From: an uncultured delta proteobacterium
Lineage (GTDB): Bacteria > Desulfobacterota > Desulfobulbia > Desulfobulbales > Desulfocapsaceae
Reading direction: 5' to 3'
NCBI GenBank assembly: GCA_903875445.1
Contig: CAIQWD010000101.1
Span: forward strand, 44,119-108,118
Length of the DNA: 64,000 bases
Below the pieces are notes generated by a model. It ran no database searches and was not told the DNA's origin. It saw nothing but the letters and a program-made list of their open reading frames with translations. Both the position numbers and the translations under genes were made by a program. This document shows positions 17,015-26,470 of the stretch, piece after piece. The stretch's first letter is position 1. The number at the start of each line of letters is the position of its first letter.

Positions 17015-17066
17015 AGGAGCCGTAAGGAAATGGTAAGAATGTTCAAGTTATTTCCTGACGGCTCCT
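17015..17066. repeat. Long hairpin between ftsY and the J-domain gene
   Basis: Arms at 17015-17031 and 17050-17066 pair over 17 positions with one mismatch (AGGAGCCGT and AGGAAAT on either side of it), leaving an 18-nt loop. There is no T-run on either side, so it is not a classical terminator. It ends about 20 bases before the ATG of the next gene, where it could affect that gene's translation or mRNA stability. Confidence 0.8.
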
Positions 17067-17084
17067 AACCTCGCGGAGCATGTA

Positions 17085-17912
17085 ATGCAATATCAACGTC
17101 GTCAACAACCCGGCTGTGGCGGTTGTCTTCTTCTCGTCCTTCTCTTCGTCTTTATTTCCGGAGGTGCGCCAGCCCTGATTTCTTTTCTCGGCACCCTCAT
17201 TTACAGCGGGCTGGCCGGCGTCCTGCTGTTTATCGCTTTGTTCTGGGGTTTCACTTTCTGGATTCAAAGAAAAGTCGCCACCTACGAACAGTCACAAACC
17301 GACAGCCATAATCGCTTTGTCTCGCTTCTCGTGCAAATTTTGATTCATATCGCCAAAATCGACGGACGGATCAGCCGCGAGGAGATCCAGACCATTCACC
17401 GTTTCTTCCAGTATAACCTGCACTACAACCAAACCCAGATGCTCTGGGTGAAGGAGCTGATCAAAGAGGCGACCAACTCCCGGCAGTCCCTTGAAACTTT
17501 ATTGCTGGAGTTTAAATCGACCTTTGCCTATGAACCGCGCATCATCCTTCTGGAACTGGTTTATCAGGTGCTCTTCACCAAGGCAAGCGTCCCGGAAAAC
17601 GAATTGGAGATTGCCCGACGGATCGCCGCCTTTCTCGACATTCCTCTCTACGATCAGCGGACTATGGAGGCCAAATACCGCTATCGCGGACATCAACCGG
17701 GGGCAACCGGTCGGGATATGGCCGAACAGCATTATGCCACCCTAGGCCTTGCAAAAGGGGCCGATATGGAAGAGGTAAAGAAGGCCTATCGCAAACTCAG
17801 CATGCAGTATCATCCCGACAAGGTGCGGCATCTGGGCGATGAATTCCGAGCGGTAGCCGAGGAAAAGATGAAGGAAATCAACCAGGCTTACGATTATTTC
17901 AAAAAACAGTAA
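17085..17912 (+). CDS. Membrane-anchored TerB/J-domain co-chaperone (DjlA-like)
   Basis: A 275-residue protein. A Cys-containing N-terminal hydrophobic region ([18 protein letters not shown] and [17 protein letters not shown], residues about 10-65) forms one or two membrane segments. Residues about 80-200 are a TerB-like helical domain ([12 protein letters not shown]). The C-terminal J domain (about 212-275) contains the DnaK-activating HPD in [11 protein letters not shown]. This is the domain order of DjlA, which recruits DnaK to the inner membrane. Its position after ftsY, another membrane-targeting gene, is suggestive only. It ends 16 bases before the next gene on the strand. Confidence 0.88.
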   Translation: MQYQRRQQPGCGGCLLLVLLFVFISGGAPALISFLGTLIYSGLAGVLLFIALFWGFTFWIQRKVATYEQSQTDSHNRFVSLLVQILIHIAKIDGRISREEIQTIHRFFQYNLHYNQTQMLWVKELIKEATNSRQSLETLLLEFKSTFAYEPRIILLELVYQVLFTKASVPENELEIARRIAAFLDIPLYDQRTMEAKYRYRGHQPGATGRDMAEQHYATLGLAKGADMEEVKKAYRKLSMQYHPDKVRHLGDEFRAVAEEKMKEINQAYDYFKKQ

Positions 17913-17928
17913 CTCCCTTTTTGTGACT

Positions 17929-20040
17929 ATGCGTAAGCAAATGGCGGTTTCGTCCGAAGAACGATCACAACGTATTTATCAATGCCTTTTCAGGCCGCTA
18001 AGCATCGCGGTTGTCGGGGCGAGCGGCGACCCCTTGAAACCCGGCGGTCGGGTCTTAAAGAATATCCTGGAGAACGGCTACAGCGGCATTCTCCGGCCGG
18101 TGAACCGGAAGGCCGCCGAGATCCTCGGCATCCCGGTCTGTTCGTCGATTGCCGCCCTGCCCGAGACCCCGGATTTGGCCATTGTCGCCATTCCTGCCAC
18201 CATGGTGCCGGCAGCAGTGACCGAACTGGCCGATCGCGGCACCGGGGCGACCATCATCCTCACCTCGGGCTTTGGCGAAAAGGACGCTGCGGGCAAAGAG
18301 ATCGAGGAGAAGATGAAGGGTATCGCCGACGCCGCCGGCATGGCCCTGATCGGCCCGAACTGCTCGGGTTTTCTCACCGCTGCCTACAAGGGCAAGTTCG
18401 CCGGTATGATCCCGAAACTGCCCGGCGGCGCGGTCGATTTCATCAGCGGCTCGGGGGCGACGGTCGACTACGTCATGGAGTGCGCCGAGGGCCGGGGCCT
18501 GTCGTTCGGCACGGTTATCAACCTCGGTAATTCCGCCCAGATGGGGGTCGAGGACCTGGTGCAGCTGTACGATGACAACTACGGCCCCGACTGCGCCCGC
18601 ATCCTCCTTCTGTATATGGAGGCGATAAAGAAACCTCGCCTCCTCCTCCACCACGCGAAAAGTCTGGCGAATAAAGGCTGCGTCCTGGTCGGCATCAAGT
18701 CCGGGGCCACCGCCGCCGGCTCGCGGGCTGCCGCCAGTCATACCGGGGCCATGGCCACCAGTGACACGGCGGTTCAGGCTCTGTTCGAAAAAGCTGGGAT
18801 CATCCGGGTGACCGGCCGCGAGGCTTTGATCGACGTCGCCTGCATCCTCCGGGCGGCAAGGGGGCGGCTTACCGGCAAACGCCTGGCAATCGTCACCGAC
18901 GCCGGCGGCCCGGGGGTGATGCTCGCCGATGAACTGGCTCGGGGCGGGCTGGAATTGCCGCCACTTGCCGAGAAGACCCGCCTGGAACTGGCGAGAATCC
19001 TGCCGCCGGAAAGTTCGCTTGCCAACCCCATCGACGCCCTGCCGTCACGGACCGCCGAGCAGATCGAGACGATCCTCCGGATCTTAGGCGAATTCGAGAA
19101 AGGCCGACTCGACACCATTGCCGTCCTCACCGGCGATTCAGGTTTGTCGGACAACGCCGCCATCTACCGGGTTATCGGTGAGGCTATTGACAAGAGCCCC
19201 ATCCCCGTCCTGCCGATGTTTAGCTCGCTCACCTCTTGCCGGGGAAAAATCGACGACTTCACCCGAGGCGGCAAGGTCTTCTTCCCAGACGAGGTGGCAC
19301 TGGGCCGGGCTTTGGGCCTTGTTGCCCGCCATGCTCCGCCCGCAGAAGACCAGAGCGTTATCCAGGCCAGCCACCCCGGCTATGATAAGGAAAATATTGG
19401 CCAGGCCCTCGCCGGACACCACGGCACCCTCGATCCGCAAACGGTGCGCCGAATTTTGCTCGCCGCTGGTTTCCGGTTGCCGGAGGAACTGGTGATACAA
19501 GATGAAAACCATCTGGCCGAGGGTTGCCGGTGCCTGGGCTTTCCCTTGGCGATGAAGGTCATCGGTCCCCTGCATAAAACCGATGTCGGCGGCGTTCGCC
19601 TCGGCATCAAGAACCCGGAGGAAGCCATTGCCGCCTGGGAGGCGCTCATGGCCATCCCGGAGGCACGGGGAGTCCTCCTCCAGCCGATGATCGACGGCCT
19701 TGAGGTCATCCTCGGTGCCAGTCGCGAGGATGATTTCGGCCATCTGGTGATGTTCGGCCTCGGCGGCATCCACATCGAGGTATTAAAGGATGTCCGGTTT
19801 GCCCTGGCGCCTCTCAGCGGAGTGGAGGCTAAACGGTTGATCGACGGGATCCGCGGTCGAGCATTGCTGGACGGCGTCCGCGGAGCAGAAGGCATGGATA
19901 CGGCAGTGCTGGTCGACTTCCTCGTCCGCCTAGGTCGCCTGGTCGCCGATTTCCCGGAGATCGGCGAGATCGATCTCAACCCGGTGAAGGGGTTTGGTGA
20001 TTGCCTCCTGGCTATCGATGCCCGGATCATCATAAAATAA
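17929..20040 (+). CDS. ADP-forming acyl/acetyl-CoA synthetase, fused alpha-beta
   Basis: Converts an acyl-CoA (typically acetyl-CoA) plus ADP and phosphate to the acid, CoA and ATP, an energy-saving step in anaerobes; the reverse direction is also possible. The N-terminal CoA-binding Rossmann domain starts at SIAVVGASGDPLKPGGRV (about residues 26-43), then LIGPNCSGFLTA. A flavodoxin-like ligase domain carries the phospho-histidine loop AASHTGAMATSDTAVQ (about 265-280). The C-terminal ATP-grasp domain spans about 480-703 (KVIGPLHKTDVGGVRLGI; EIDLNPVKGF). The single chain fuses the alpha and beta subunits that are separate in archaea. The ATG at 17929 or the one at 17941 may be the start. It overlaps the upstream J-domain region closely and is followed after 11 bases by an aminotransferase. 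Confidence 0.92.
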   Translation: MRKQMAVSSEERSQRIYQCLFRPLSIAVVGASGDPLKPGGRVLKNILENGYSGILRPVNRKAAEILGIPVCSSIAALPETPDLAIVAIPATMVPAAVTELADRGTGATIILTSGFGEKDAAGKEIEEKMKGIADAAGMALIGPNCSGFLTAAYKGKFAGMIPKLPGGAVDFISGSGATVDYVMECAEGRGLSFGTVINLGNSAQMGVEDLVQLYDDNYGPDCARILLLYMEAIKKPRLLLHHAKSLANKGCVLVGIKSGATAAGSRAAASHTGAMATSDTAVQALFEKAGIIRVTGREALIDVACILRAARGRLTGKRLAIVTDAGGPGVMLADELARGGLELPPLAEKTRLELARILPPESSLANPIDALPSRTAEQIETILRILGEFEKGRLDTIAVLTGDSGLSDNAAIYRVIGEAIDKSPIPVLPMFSSLTSCRGKIDDFTRGGKVFFPDEVALGRALGLVARHAPPAEDQSVIQASHPGYDKENIGQALAGHHGTLDPQTVRRILLAAGFRLPEELVIQDENHLAEGCRCLGFPLAMKVIGPLHKTDVGGVRLGIKNPEEAIAAWEALMAIPEARGVLLQPMIDGLEVILGASREDDFGHLVMFGLGGIHIEVLKDVRFALAPLSGVEAKRLIDGIRGRALLDGVRGAEGMDTAVLVDFLVRLGRLVADFPEIGEIDLNPVKGFGDCLLAIDARIIIK

Positions 20041-20051
20041 GGAGAAGAACA

Positions 20052-21239
20052 ATGGCTGTTTCGGAAAAGATGCAACTCTTCGCCACAAAATCTTCCTGGA
20101 TACGGAAAATGTTCGAAGAAGGTGCGAAAATGAAAGCGACCCATGGGGCCGCCAATGTGTGCGACTTCAGTCTTGGTAATCCTGATGCTCCACCCCCGCC
20201 GCAATACAACGAGGTCATTCAGGAAATTGTCCGAGATACAAGCCCCGGAATTCATGCCTATATGCCTAACGGCGGCTATCCCTGGGTAAGGGAGGCAATC
20301 GCCGGCCGGATGTCAGCCGAGCAAGAGATGGCTGTCAGCCATGGCGACATGCTCATGACCTGTGGCGCCGCCGGGGGCTTAAACATCGTCCTGAAGGCGA
20401 TCCTTAACCCCGGAGATGAGGTCATCATTCTTGCGCCCTATTTTGTTGAGTATGGTTTTTATATCGACAACCATGGCGGCGTCAGTAAGGTTGTCAACAC
20501 CGATGAGGAGTTCAACCTCGATCTGCAAGCGATTGAGGCCGCCATTTCGGAAAAGACCAAAGCGATTATCATCAATTCTCCAAACAACCCCTGTGGGCAG
20601 ATTTACTCAGCTGATGCCCTATGGGCACTCGGCGAACTGCTTACCCTCACCGGAGATCGGTTTGATAGCACCATCTACCTCATTGCCGACGAACCGTATC
20701 GGAAGATAGTCTTTGATGGCCACCAAGTGCCGAGTATTTTCACCGCCTACAAAAATAGTATCGTTGTTTCTTCCTATTCGAAGGATCTTTCTTTGCCGGG
20801 AGAAAGGATCGGCTACCTGGCGGTGCATCCGCATATTGAAGAAAAACCCAGTCTTCTCGACGCCCTGACACTCGCCAACAGGATTCTCGGATTTGTCAAT
20901 GCCCCAGCGCTCATGCAGCGAGTGGTGGCGGAACTTCAGGATGTCAGTGTCGATACTTCCATCTACGCCAGACGCAAGGAAATGATCTGCACGATACTTA
21001 GCGGTGCCGGATTCACCTTCACTCCCCCCAAAGGGGCATTCTATGTCTTTCCCAAGACTCCCCTTGCCGATGATGTGCAATTTGTCGCGCTGCTTCAGGA
21101 AGAAAAGATCCTCACCGTCCCCGGTGTCGGTTTCGGTTCCCCCGGCCATATGCGCATCGCCTTCTGCACCGCCGATGAGGTTATCGCCCACTCGGCGGAA
21201 GGGTTTAAACGGGCTTTTGCCAAGGCAAGTGCAATGTAG
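20052..21239 (+). CDS. PLP-dependent class I/II aminotransferase
   Basis: A fold-type I aminotransferase of 395 residues. Typical features are NGGYPWVREAIAGRM near residue 75, the ILNPGDEVIILAPYFVEYGF segment, INSPNNPCGQIYS (about residue 177), the Asp-containing IADEPYRKI, and the PLP lysine in SSYSKDLSLPGERIGYLAVH (Lys at about 240). The C-terminal RIAFC contains the substrate-carboxylate Arg. The ATG at 20052 follows a GGAGAA site. Substrate is unresolved; aspartate/aromatic amino acids are likeliest. It sits directly behind the ADP-forming acyl-CoA synthetase. Together they could serve amino acid fermentation: transamination to a 2-oxo acid, oxidation to the acyl-CoA elsewhere, then ATP recovery. 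The operon link is inference. Confidence 0.9.
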   Translation: MAVSEKMQLFATKSSWIRKMFEEGAKMKATHGAANVCDFSLGNPDAPPPPQYNEVIQEIVRDTSPGIHAYMPNGGYPWVREAIAGRMSAEQEMAVSHGDMLMTCGAAGGLNIVLKAILNPGDEVIILAPYFVEYGFYIDNHGGVSKVVNTDEEFNLDLQAIEAAISEKTKAIIINSPNNPCGQIYSADALWALGELLTLTGDRFDSTIYLIADEPYRKIVFDGHQVPSIFTAYKNSIVVSSYSKDLSLPGERIGYLAVHPHIEEKPSLLDALTLANRILGFVNAPALMQRVVAELQDVSVDTSIYARRKEMICTILSGAGFTFTPPKGAFYVFPKTPLADDVQFVALLQEEKILTVPGVGFGSPGHMRIAFCTADEVIAHSAEGFKRAFAKASAM

Positions 21240-21251
21240 AGACTGACCCAC

Positions 21252-21277
21252 AAAAAAGGGGAGGCCCCAGCCTCCCC
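21252..21277 (-). terminator. Rho-independent terminator of der
   Basis: An 8-bp perfect stem (21258-21265 with 21270-21277, GGGGAGGC/GCCTCCCC, 4-nt loop) is followed on the minus strand by TTTTTT (21257-21252). It lies 28 bases beyond the der stop and also separates der from the convergent aminotransferase gene. Confidence 0.85.
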
Positions 21278-21305
21278 ACACCCCTAACCCTTAACGCTTC
21301 ACCCC

Positions 21306-22673
21306 TCACCTCCCGCCACCACCAGACTTCGCGCGCTGTTCAGTTTTATCTTTAAAAATCAATTTGATGGGAACCTTATCAAGGCCAAGTCCCTCACGAA
21401 ATTTATTGACCAGATAGCGTTCGTAGGAGAAATGTACCCCTTTCGAACTATTGGTCATAACCACAAATTTCGGCGGTCGCGTGCCTATCTGCGAGGTATA
21501 ATAGAACTTCAGCCGTTTGTTCTTGTAGATAGGCGGCGAATGGGCATCAACCGCATCCTGTAACAATCGGTTCAGGGCGGCGGTCGGGAAGTTGGCGGTA
21601 TACTGGCGAAACACCGAGCCGATAACCGGGAAAAACCTTTTAATACCGTAACCGGTGAGGGCCGAGACATTCAGCACCGGGGCATAGCCGACAAAGGGCA
21701 GAGCCCTGCCAACCTCGGCCATGACCTCTTCCTGGCGTTTTTTATCCTTTTCGACGAGGTCCCATTTATTGACGAGAACGATGAGCCCTCTACCCTCGTC
21801 GAGAATATAGCCGATAACCTTGGTATCCTGCTCGGTAATGCCCTCTTCGGCATCGATGAGAACCGCCGCCACATCGCATCTGCTCATCGCCGCGAGGGAC
21901 TTGAGAATACTGAATTTTTCCAGCTTTTCCGTGGTCTTGCCCTTGCGGCGGATGCCGGCCGTATCGATGAACAGGTAGCTGTATTTACCGTGGGTGACCA
22001 GGGAATCGACGGAATCCCTGGTGGTTCCCGAGACATCGGATACCACCATCCGATCTTCGCCGAGGATGGTGTTGATCATCAACGATTTTCCGACATTCGG
22101 CCGACCGAAAAAGGCTACCTTGACCGTCCCCTCCAGCAGGGTGATATCATCACCCTCAACGCTTGGAATAGCCGCGCACAGGCCGTCCATCAGTGCCGCA
22201 AAGCCGTAGGTGTGTTCCGCCGAAACCGGCCACAACTCCTCCACCCCCATCTCATAAAACGGTGCCAGCAGCTGCACTTCCTTATCCGGCCCATCTATCT
22301 TGTTGACCACATGAAAAATGGTCTTCTTCGAGCGCCGGAGAATATCGATAACATCCCAATCGGCAGGAGTTATTCCCTGTTTGCCATCCAAAAGAAAGAG
22401 GATAATATCCGCCTCCTCGATGGCGAGCATCGCCTGATCGCGAATATGCTGAACCATGGCATCTTCGGGGTTATCGTCGATGCCGCCGGTATCGACGAGA
22501 ATAAAGCCCTTATTCTCCCAGACCACCCGATCATAATGGCGGTCGCGGGTCACTCCGGGGGTTGGATCGACAATAGCCTTGCGCGACCTGGTGATCCTGT
22601 TGAACAAGGTCGATTTCCCCACATTGGGACGGCCGATAAGAGCAACGATGGGAGAATGCGTGGTAGATGACAT
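21306..22673 (-). CDS. der: Ribosome-associated GTPase Der (EngA)
   Basis: Der is an essential double GTPase acting in 50S ribosomal subunit assembly. The first G domain contains ALIGRPNVGKSTLFNRITRS (about residues 11-30), DTGGID and NKIDG. The second has FFGRPNVGKSLMINTILG (about 187), DTAGIRRKGKTTEKLEKFS and NKWDL. A KH-like C-terminal domain follows (PPKFVVMTNSSKGVHFSYER). The product has 455 residues. The ATG at 22673 (MSSTTHSP) is used rather than one 18 bases upstream because of its AAAGG site. A strong terminator follows the gene. Confidence 0.96.
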   Translation of the reverse strand: MSSTTHSPIVALIGRPNVGKSTLFNRITRSRKAIVDPTPGVTRDRHYDRVVWENKGFILVDTGGIDDNPEDAMVQHIRDQAMLAIEEADIILFLLDGKQGITPADWDVIDILRRSKKTIFHVVNKIDGPDKEVQLLAPFYEMGVEELWPVSAEHTYGFAALMDGLCAAIPSVEGDDITLLEGTVKVAFFGRPNVGKSLMINTILGEDRMVVSDVSGTTRDSVDSLVTHGKYSYLFIDTAGIRRKGKTTEKLEKFSILKSLAAMSRCDVAAVLIDAEEGITEQDTKVIGYILDEGRGLIVLVNKWDLVEKDKKRQEEVMAEVGRALPFVGYAPVLNVSALTGYGIKRFFPVIGSVFRQYTANFPTAALNRLLQDAVDAHSPPIYKNKRLKFYYTSQIGTRPPKFVVMTNSSKGVHFSYERYLVNKFREGLGLDKVPIKLIFKDKTEQRAKSGGGGR

Positions 22674-22772
22674 GGTTTTAGCCTTTTGCAACTGATCCTG
22701 CTTCGGACGTGGCAGGTATTATTACGAATAATGCTCTCGGTCGAGAGCGATACAACAGAGCCGACAGCCGAA

Positions 22773-23852
22773 TCAGGCTATTTTAAGCGACGCCAGTCCC
22801 CGGTTGACAAGAGCGCGGACCCGGTGATATTCGGCAAAACTGTTGTCCGCCAGTCGATCCCGCAGGGAAAGAAGAGCCGGGTGAATAAAAGCGGTAAAAA
22901 AATCTTTGCCCCGCACTTTCGACAGAAAGGCAAAGGCTCCGACAATCTGCAGGTTTCTCTGCAGTGCCAGGAATTTGTAGTATTTGAAAAAATGTTCTTC
23001 GCAGCCGGGACGATGGGCGGCAATGACTGCGCCATAAAAGCCCAGCAATTCTTCTTGAAGCTGCGGCGTCAGGGCGGCATAGGGATCGATCAACAATGAT
23101 GCCACATCATAGCCGAGAGGCCCGAGACGCCCTGCCTGAAAGTCGATGAAACGAACTCTGCCGTCTTTGACCATGATGTTTCGCGACTGAAAATCACGGT
23201 GCAGGAAAAAATCGGTCGGCGCCTTACCGGCAACTTCGGCGATGTGGCGAAACTCCTCCTCGACCCCGCCGGTTTCTTCCTGACCGAGCAACCCCTGCCA
23301 GAAGGCGCGAAGGAAATAGCCCGATTCTCTTTCGAGCATCAGCGGCACATCGTAGCGCGAGCCGTCCCAACACCAGGTCGGATCAAATCCGTCAGGTCCG
23401 GTCAGCTGCATATTGGCCAGCTGTTCGAGGGCGGCATGGTAAAAGTTGAGCACCGCTCCCTCATCCCGACGGAGAATATCTTCCGGCCGGGCAATAAAAT
23501 CATGCAGCCGCACATCCCCCAGATCCTCAAAGAGAAGCACCCCGGCAGCCTCGTTCCAACCGTACAACTCCGGCACCGGCACACCTTTTTCTCGCAGATG
23601 CCTGCCGATTTTCCAGGCGGATCCGGATTCCGCCAGTTCGGCCATGCTGCTGCCGGCCGGTGCGGCGATAACACACAGGGCTTTACCCACCCTGCCGACC
23701 CGCCAGAACCTTCTCGTCGATCCGTCGCTGCATATTTTCCGACAATGATCTGCCGTCAGGAGCTGTTGGGCTTCACCGGCCGACAACAGCCCGCAGGCAA
23801 CCAGCAACTCCCCGGCACATTGCAGGATTGCACGATCAGACAGTTCGTTCAT
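22773..23852 (-). CDS. amgK: AmgK-like anomeric MurNAc/GlcNAc kinase (APH-fold phosphotransferase)
   Basis: A 359-residue aminoglycoside-phosphotransferase-fold kinase. Visible are the catalytic loop FFLHRDFQSRNIMVKDGRV (HxDxxxxN, about residues 208-226), the metal-binding FIDFQAGRLGPLGYDVASLL, and an N-terminal nucleotide-binding lobe (STRRFWRVG; VPVPELYGWNEAAGVLLFEDLG). The gene overlaps the nucleotidyltransferase gene before it by four bases (ATGA). That pairing is the hallmark of AmgK-MurU, which makes MurNAc-1-phosphate and then UDP-MurNAc, bypassing de novo synthesis and giving intrinsic fosfomycin resistance in pseudomonads. The specific substrate is inferred from this pairing and from namZ upstream, not from residues. 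Confidence 0.8.
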   Translation of the reverse strand: MNELSDRAILQCAGELLVACGLLSAGEAQQLLTADHCRKICSDGSTRRFWRVGRVGKALCVIAAPAGSSMAELAESGSAWKIGRHLREKGVPVPELYGWNEAAGVLLFEDLGDVRLHDFIARPEDILRRDEGAVLNFYHAALEQLANMQLTGPDGFDPTWCWDGSRYDVPLMLERESGYFLRAFWQGLLGQEETGGVEEEFRHIAEVAGKAPTDFFLHRDFQSRNIMVKDGRVRFIDFQAGRLGPLGYDVASLLIDPYAALTPQLQEELLGFYGAVIAAHRPGCEEHFFKYYKFLALQRNLQIVGAFAFLSKVRGKDFFTAFIHPALLSLRDRLADNSFAEYHRVRALVNRGLASLKIA

Positions 23853-24748
23853 GGATAACCGATGGAGTTGCTGGAAACAATGCAGTCGATCAATCGACTC
23901 CCGGCCGGCACGCGTACATCATCCCAAACCACCACCCTTTCCAGATGGCTGCCGGCACCGATACGGGCATTGCCGACGGAGGCCCAGCCGTTCATTTCAA
24001 CCTGTGCTCCGAGGTCCGCTCTTTGAGAAATACAATAGGGCCGGTCCACCTGGCCGATTTCCTGCCAGCAGGGGATGGTCCCGGTCAGCAGACCCGCATG
24101 CAGGGTGAGATAATCCTCGGGAGTCCCCATATCCGTCCAGTAGCAACCATCGGTACGATAGCAATTAATTTCAACCCCTTTCTCAAGGAGTTTCCGGTAG
24201 TGGTCGATTATGCAGGAATAATCGTTATCGGCAATTTCGCCGAGAATCGCCGGATCTATAACATGCAGACCGGTGAACGCCAGGCCGGCGGCGTCCACAA
24301 CATTGGAAAACCCGGCAACTTTTCCGTCTTTAACTGTTACCGAATTAAAGCGGGGATAGTCATGCATTGCCAGGGTCACCGGCTGACCACTCTTTTTATG
24401 GTGGCGGTATAACTGAAGAAAATCGACATTGTGATATATATCCCCGTTACTCACCAGGAGTGGTTCATCCCGCAACAACCCGAGTGCCCGACGAAGTCCT
24501 CCCCCGGTGCCGAGAATGATCTCTTCCTCCTGAACCACGACCCCAGCCAGCCCGTGCACGGCGGCAACAATCTGCTGCCGCAGGTGGTGACAGTTCACCA
24601 CGATATGATCAAATCCCAGATTCTGCAAACGTTTGATGGTGAGAAGCAGCAGTGGCTGGTTGAGAATGGGAAAAAGAGGCTTGGGGCGAATCAGGGTATG
24701 TGGCAACAGTCTGGTGCCAAAACCCGCCGCCAGTATCATTGCTTGCAT
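23849..24748 (-). CDS. murU: MurU-like sugar-1-phosphate nucleotidyltransferase
   Basis: A 299-residue NTP transferase. The nucleotide-binding signature AMILAAGFGTRLLPHTLIRPKPLFP begins at residue 3, with GxGTR and the catalytic Lys. ILGTGGGLRRAL and LVSNGDIYHNVDF (metal-binding Asp, about residues 104-116) follow. Unlike the short Pseudomonas MurU, it has a C-terminal left-handed-helix tail (EMNGWASVGNARIGAGSHLERVVVW), so a mannose-1-phosphate guanylyltransferase-like role is the main alternative. The four-base overlap with the amgK-like kinase favours the MurU role. A short gap of 67 bases separates it from lpxI upstream. Confidence 0.78.
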   Translation of the reverse strand: MQAMILAAGFGTRLLPHTLIRPKPLFPILNQPLLLLTIKRLQNLGFDHIVVNCHHLRQQIVAAVHGLAGVVVQEEEIILGTGGGLRRALGLLRDEPLLVSNGDIYHNVDFLQLYRHHKKSGQPVTLAMHDYPRFNSVTVKDGKVAGFSNVVDAAGLAFTGLHVIDPAILGEIADNDYSCIIDHYRKLLEKGVEINCYRTDGCYWTDMGTPEDYLTLHAGLLTGTIPCWQEIGQVDRPYCISQRADLGAQVEMNGWASVGNARIGAGSHLERVVVWDDVRVPAGSRLIDCIVSSNSIGYP

Positions 24749-24815
24749 GCACTCTCTTCTGACGAGTTGAGATTATCCTGATCCCGATAAACGAGGCAAG
24801 AGCCTGCGACCTGTG

Positions 24816-25661
24816 CTATTCCATGAGCAGGGAACCGTCCTCGCATTCCGTTACGCCGACGACGACGATCCCCGATTTATTCGCCTCTTCAATCATTTTT
24901 TCCCGGTCAAAGAGCAGCGATTGCCCGGCTTCAACCGCCAGCACCGCACCCTTCACCTGCTGCAGGGTATGGATCGTGTTAAGCCCGGTTGCCGGTAGAT
25001 CGAAACGAAAATCCTGTCCGGGTTTTTTCACTTTGACAACAACCGCCTTCTCCTTGGCAAGCATGCCGCCGCGGAGGATGGCCGCATCCGTTCCCTCAAT
25101 CGCCTCGACCGCCAGGACGGTACAGTCACGAACCACGACGCACTGGCCAATATCGAGTTTGCCGATAGCCCGGGCGTTGTGCCAGCCAAAAACGATGTCC
25201 TGCCGCTGCGTCCCGGAAAGTTTCTTTTTGGTCAGGACACCGGTCGGAAAGAGCAGGTGCTTTAGGTAAATGGTCGATTCAAGAACTTTGATGCCCTCTT
25301 TCTCAAGGGCGGTGGCAAAGGCCCGGAGAATGGCGTCGTCCTGCTTTCGGTCGATTTTGTTCCAGAGGGTGAGGGCCTTGAAATCCGGCAGGACATCACG
25401 AAAAATCTGGGTCTTGGTGATGGTGCCGAGAAAGACCGTCTCTCCTGCGCCTTCCTTTTGTAAAAAAGAGATCACGCGTCCGAGTTGCCCAAGCTTTACC
25501 CAAACGACGGCATCGGCCGCGGCCGCAACCTGTTCCTCGGTCTCCCCCTTGTGGGCGACAACGACTACCCGTCGCCCCTCTTTATGCGCCGCCTCGATAA
25601 ACAGCAGGGGGAATTGTCCACCGCCGGCGATAATGCCGATTGTATGAGAATCTTTTGTCAT
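24816..25661 (-). CDS. lpxI: UDP-2,3-diacylglucosamine diphosphatase LpxI
   Basis: LpxI hydrolyses UDP-2,3-diacylglucosamine to lipid X and UMP in the lipid A pathway, replacing LpxH in alphaproteobacteria and many Desulfobacterota. The 281-residue product shows TIGIIAGGGQFPLLFIEAA at its start, VWVKLGQLGRVISFLQ, and LTLWNKIDRKQDDAILRAFA. The C-terminal catalytic half contains VVRDCTVLAVEAIEGTDAAI and PATGLNTIHTLQQ. The ATG at 25661 is preferred over an adjacent TTG. It lies 11 bases behind lpxA, the classical order lpxD-fabZ-lpxA-lpxI; lpxB is not next to it. Confidence 0.94.
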   Translation of the reverse strand: MTKDSHTIGIIAGGGQFPLLFIEAAHKEGRRVVVVAHKGETEEQVAAAADAVVWVKLGQLGRVISFLQKEGAGETVFLGTITKTQIFRDVLPDFKALTLWNKIDRKQDDAILRAFATALEKEGIKVLESTIYLKHLLFPTGVLTKKKLSGTQRQDIVFGWHNARAIGKLDIGQCVVVRDCTVLAVEAIEGTDAAILRGGMLAKEKAVVVKVKKPGQDFRFDLPATGLNTIHTLQQVKGAVLAVEAGQSLLFDREKMIEEANKSGIVVVGVTECEDGSLLME

Positions 25662-25672
25662 CAACCAGACCG

Positions 25673-26470
25673 TTAGTCTTCATCCGTCTGCTTGACGACA
25701 CCGCGCTTGGAATCCAGGAAGAACTTGACCAGCGTCTGGACTTCCGGGCAATCAGGATACTCGTTTTTGGCCACCTCTATGGCATCCTTCATCAGCAGAT
25801 GCGGGGTTCTGAAAATTATGCGGAAAGCCTCGTCGAGGTTTTTTATGGTCTCACGGCTGAAACCATTACGCTTCAAACCGACCTTGTTGATCCCGGAAAT
25901 TCGAGTGCGGTTTCTCGTGCCGGCAATAATAACATAGGGCGGCACATCAAGACCGATCCCGGACACCCCTCCGATATAGCTGAAGGTGCCGATACGACAG
26001 AATTGATGAATGGCCACCAGGCCGCCGATGGAGGCCCGATCACCGACTTCTACATGACCGGCGAGGGTTGCGACATTGGCCATGATCACATGGTCGCCAA
26101 TCACGCAGTCGTGCGCCACATGGGTGTAGGCCATGAGCAGATTATTGTTACCAATAACCGTTTTCTTATGGCCATGCGGGGTGCCTCGATGGATCGAGGC
26201 AAATTCACGGATTTGGTTGTCGGAGCCGATTATCAGTTCGGTCGGTTCGCCTTTATAGCTGAGATCCTGCGGTGCGCCGCCGACCACCGAGAAAGAACCT
26301 ATCAAATTTCTCTCACCGATCTTCGTCGGACCGGCAATCACGGCATGAGCCTCCACAATACTGTCCGCTCCGATATAAACCTGTGCCCCGATTACGGCGT
26401 AGGGTCCTACGGAAACGGAGGAATGAAGCTCGGCCTTGGGATCTACTACTGCGGTTGGATGTATGGACAT
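25673..26470 (-). CDS. lpxA: UDP-N-acetylglucosamine acyltransferase LpxA
   Basis: Transfers a 3-hydroxyacyl chain from acyl carrier protein to the 3-OH of UDP-GlcNAc, the first step of lipid A synthesis. The product has 265 residues. Its N-terminal two-thirds is a left-handed beta helix of hexapeptide repeats (ADSIVEAHAVIAGPTKIGER; DHVIMANVATLAGHVEVGDR). The catalytic His lies in MAYTHVAHDCVIGDH (about residues 117-131). The helical C-terminus includes GLKRNGFSRETIKNLDEAFR. An open gap of about 175 bases without a gene separates it from fabZ. Confidence 0.96.
   Translation of the reverse strand: MSIHPTAVVDPKAELHSSVSVGPYAVIGAQVYIGADSIVEAHAVIAGPTKIGERNLIGSFSVVGGAPQDLSYKGEPTELIIGSDNQIREFASIHRGTPHGHKKTVIGNNNLLMAYTHVAHDCVIGDHVIMANVATLAGHVEVGDRASIGGLVAIHQFCRIGTFSYIGGVSGIGLDVPPYVIIAGTRNRTRISGINKVGLKRNGFSRETIKNLDEAFRIIFRTPHLLMKDAIEVAKNEYPDCPEVQTLVKFFLDSKRGVVKQTDED

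Noticed and set aside
20001..20051. Longer start for the aminotransferase
   Set aside because: That frame overlaps the end of the acyl-CoA synthetase gene; the ATG at 20052 has a GGAGAA site and matches the family start.
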